Source: Persephonella hydrogeniphila (GTDB taxonomy: Bacteria; Aquificota; Aquificia; Aquificales; Hydrogenothermaceae). From it: a stretch of DNA of 64,000 nucleotides. The DNA is taken from contig NZ_OBEI01000001.1 of NCBI RefSeq assembly GCF_900215515.1, positions 310,001 to 374,000 on the forward strand, in the 5' to 3' direction. The position numbers were made by a program, and so were the translations under genes. Below the pieces are notes generated by a model. The model saw only the letters and a program-made list of their open reading frames with translations. It had not been told where the DNA came from and did no database searches. Of the stretch, positions 63,619 through 64,000 are shown in pieces. Numbering within the stretch: position 1 is the first letter of the stretch; each line of letters starts with the position of its first letter.

Positions 63619-64000
63619 TTAAATCTCCATCCATAAAGGATTTATCAAAAATAATGACTTTTATTTCTTCTCCGTCCTTTATCTCAGTAACTCCAACTTC
63701 AACCATCCCAAATCCATGGGCAAATACCATACCTGTCAGTATATTTGAACCCTGTTTTCCAAAAGGTCTGGCTACGAATCCATCCTCCGTCATCTCAAGA
63801 GCGACACGGATAAACTCAAGTCTTTCTCCTTTCTTCCTTCTATAGCCTCCTAACAGTTTTGCTTTTATAACAGGATTAAATACTTTCTTTTCACCTCTCA
63901 TCTTTCTTATTGCAGGCTTTACCATATTCTCAAAAACAACCATGGCAGCAACAGGATTTCCCGGGATACCGAAAAACAGTTTTTCTTTTTCTGCTCCCCA
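63611..64000 (-). CDS. moeA: molybdopterin molybdenumtransferase, C-terminal part (5' end outside window)
   Basis: The frame is open to base 64000, so the gene begins beyond the window; 129 residues are visible. It starts with LFFGIPGNPVAAMVVFENMVKPAI, the GLPGNPV(S/A)A motif of MoeA, followed by domain IV. MoeA inserts molybdenum into molybdopterin using adenylated MPT. The C-terminal domain IV appears normal. Domains I to III are unseen. The stop overlaps the aminotransferase start. Confidence 0.9.
   Translation of the reverse strand, partial: WGAEKEKLFFGIPGNPVAAMVVFENMVKPAIRKMRGEKKVFNPVIKAKLLGGYRRKKGERLEFIRVALEMTEDGFVARPFGKQGSNILTGMVFAHGFGMVEVGVTEIKDGEEIKVIIFDKSFMDGDLNA

Overview
The window is AT-rich, almost fully coding DNA from a Gram-negative thermophile-like bacterium. 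LpxC and a FadL-type porin imply an outer membrane. Several proteins resemble Aquificota families, most clearly a DUF1931 histone-fold protein like Aquifex aeolicus Aq_328. Dense overlapping operons and a 12-heme cytochrome fit the Aquificota, perhaps Hydrogenothermaceae (Persephonella/Sulfurihydrogenibium type); this is inference from gene content, not a database match. No rRNA, tRNA, IS element, prophage or CRISPR array was seen, and no gene-free stretch exceeds 300 bases.

Layout. 1-2979: end of cheR, bioA, a repeat protein and tpx. 3148-8420: two unusual operon segments. The first (3223-5306) encodes an unrecognised 230-aa protein, a protein with Csm5/RAMP-like features, a prefoldin-alpha-like chaperone and a 58-aa prefoldin-beta-like ORF. 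The second (5354-7813) encodes a YfdX protein, two membrane proteins and the histone-fold protein; a UPF0114 membrane protein follows. 8417-20744 (minus): ubiD, gyrB, dnaN, a small GTPase, smc, an acyl-CoA synthetase and a FadL-like porin. 20844-22575: hisC and ubiE/menG, tail to tail. 22710-36817 (plus): a tightly packed run of twelve genes rich in ion transport (TRIC-like channel, P-type ATPase, Na/Ca exchanger, KhtT/KhtU-like K+/H+ system, voltage-gated K+ channel), with a 12-heme cytochrome, coaBC, epmA, hemD, sfsA and a TPR protein.

36801-47493: lpxC, two helical proteins of unknown role, an ABC ATPase with a DsbC-like isomerase, then rpiB, glyA, nadK, ispF, a DUF1858-like protein and recG. 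47471-59277: three PAS/GGDEF/EAL proteins surround a TgpA/DUF58/MoxR cluster, panC and two small ORFs. One of the three has an N-terminal ribbon-helix-helix domain and degenerate GGDEF and EAL sites; one looks like a membrane diguanylate cyclase; one looks like an intact phosphodiesterase. 59266-64000 (minus): pyruvate dehydrogenase E2, E1 beta and E1 alpha, a second HisC-type aminotransferase, and the end of moeA.

The most interesting locus is 3223-7813. It combines three protein types usually associated with archaea or CRISPR systems (RAMP-like, prefoldin, histone fold) in a bacterial setting, behind one strong promoter with an adjacent inverted repeat. Other points worth checking are a DUF58 gene whose expected ATG appears as ATA, an RHH-PAS-GGDEF-EAL fusion beside a Fur-like palindrome, a tandem HepT-like protein that has lost its catalytic motif, and the tail-to-tail overlap of most convergent gene pairs.
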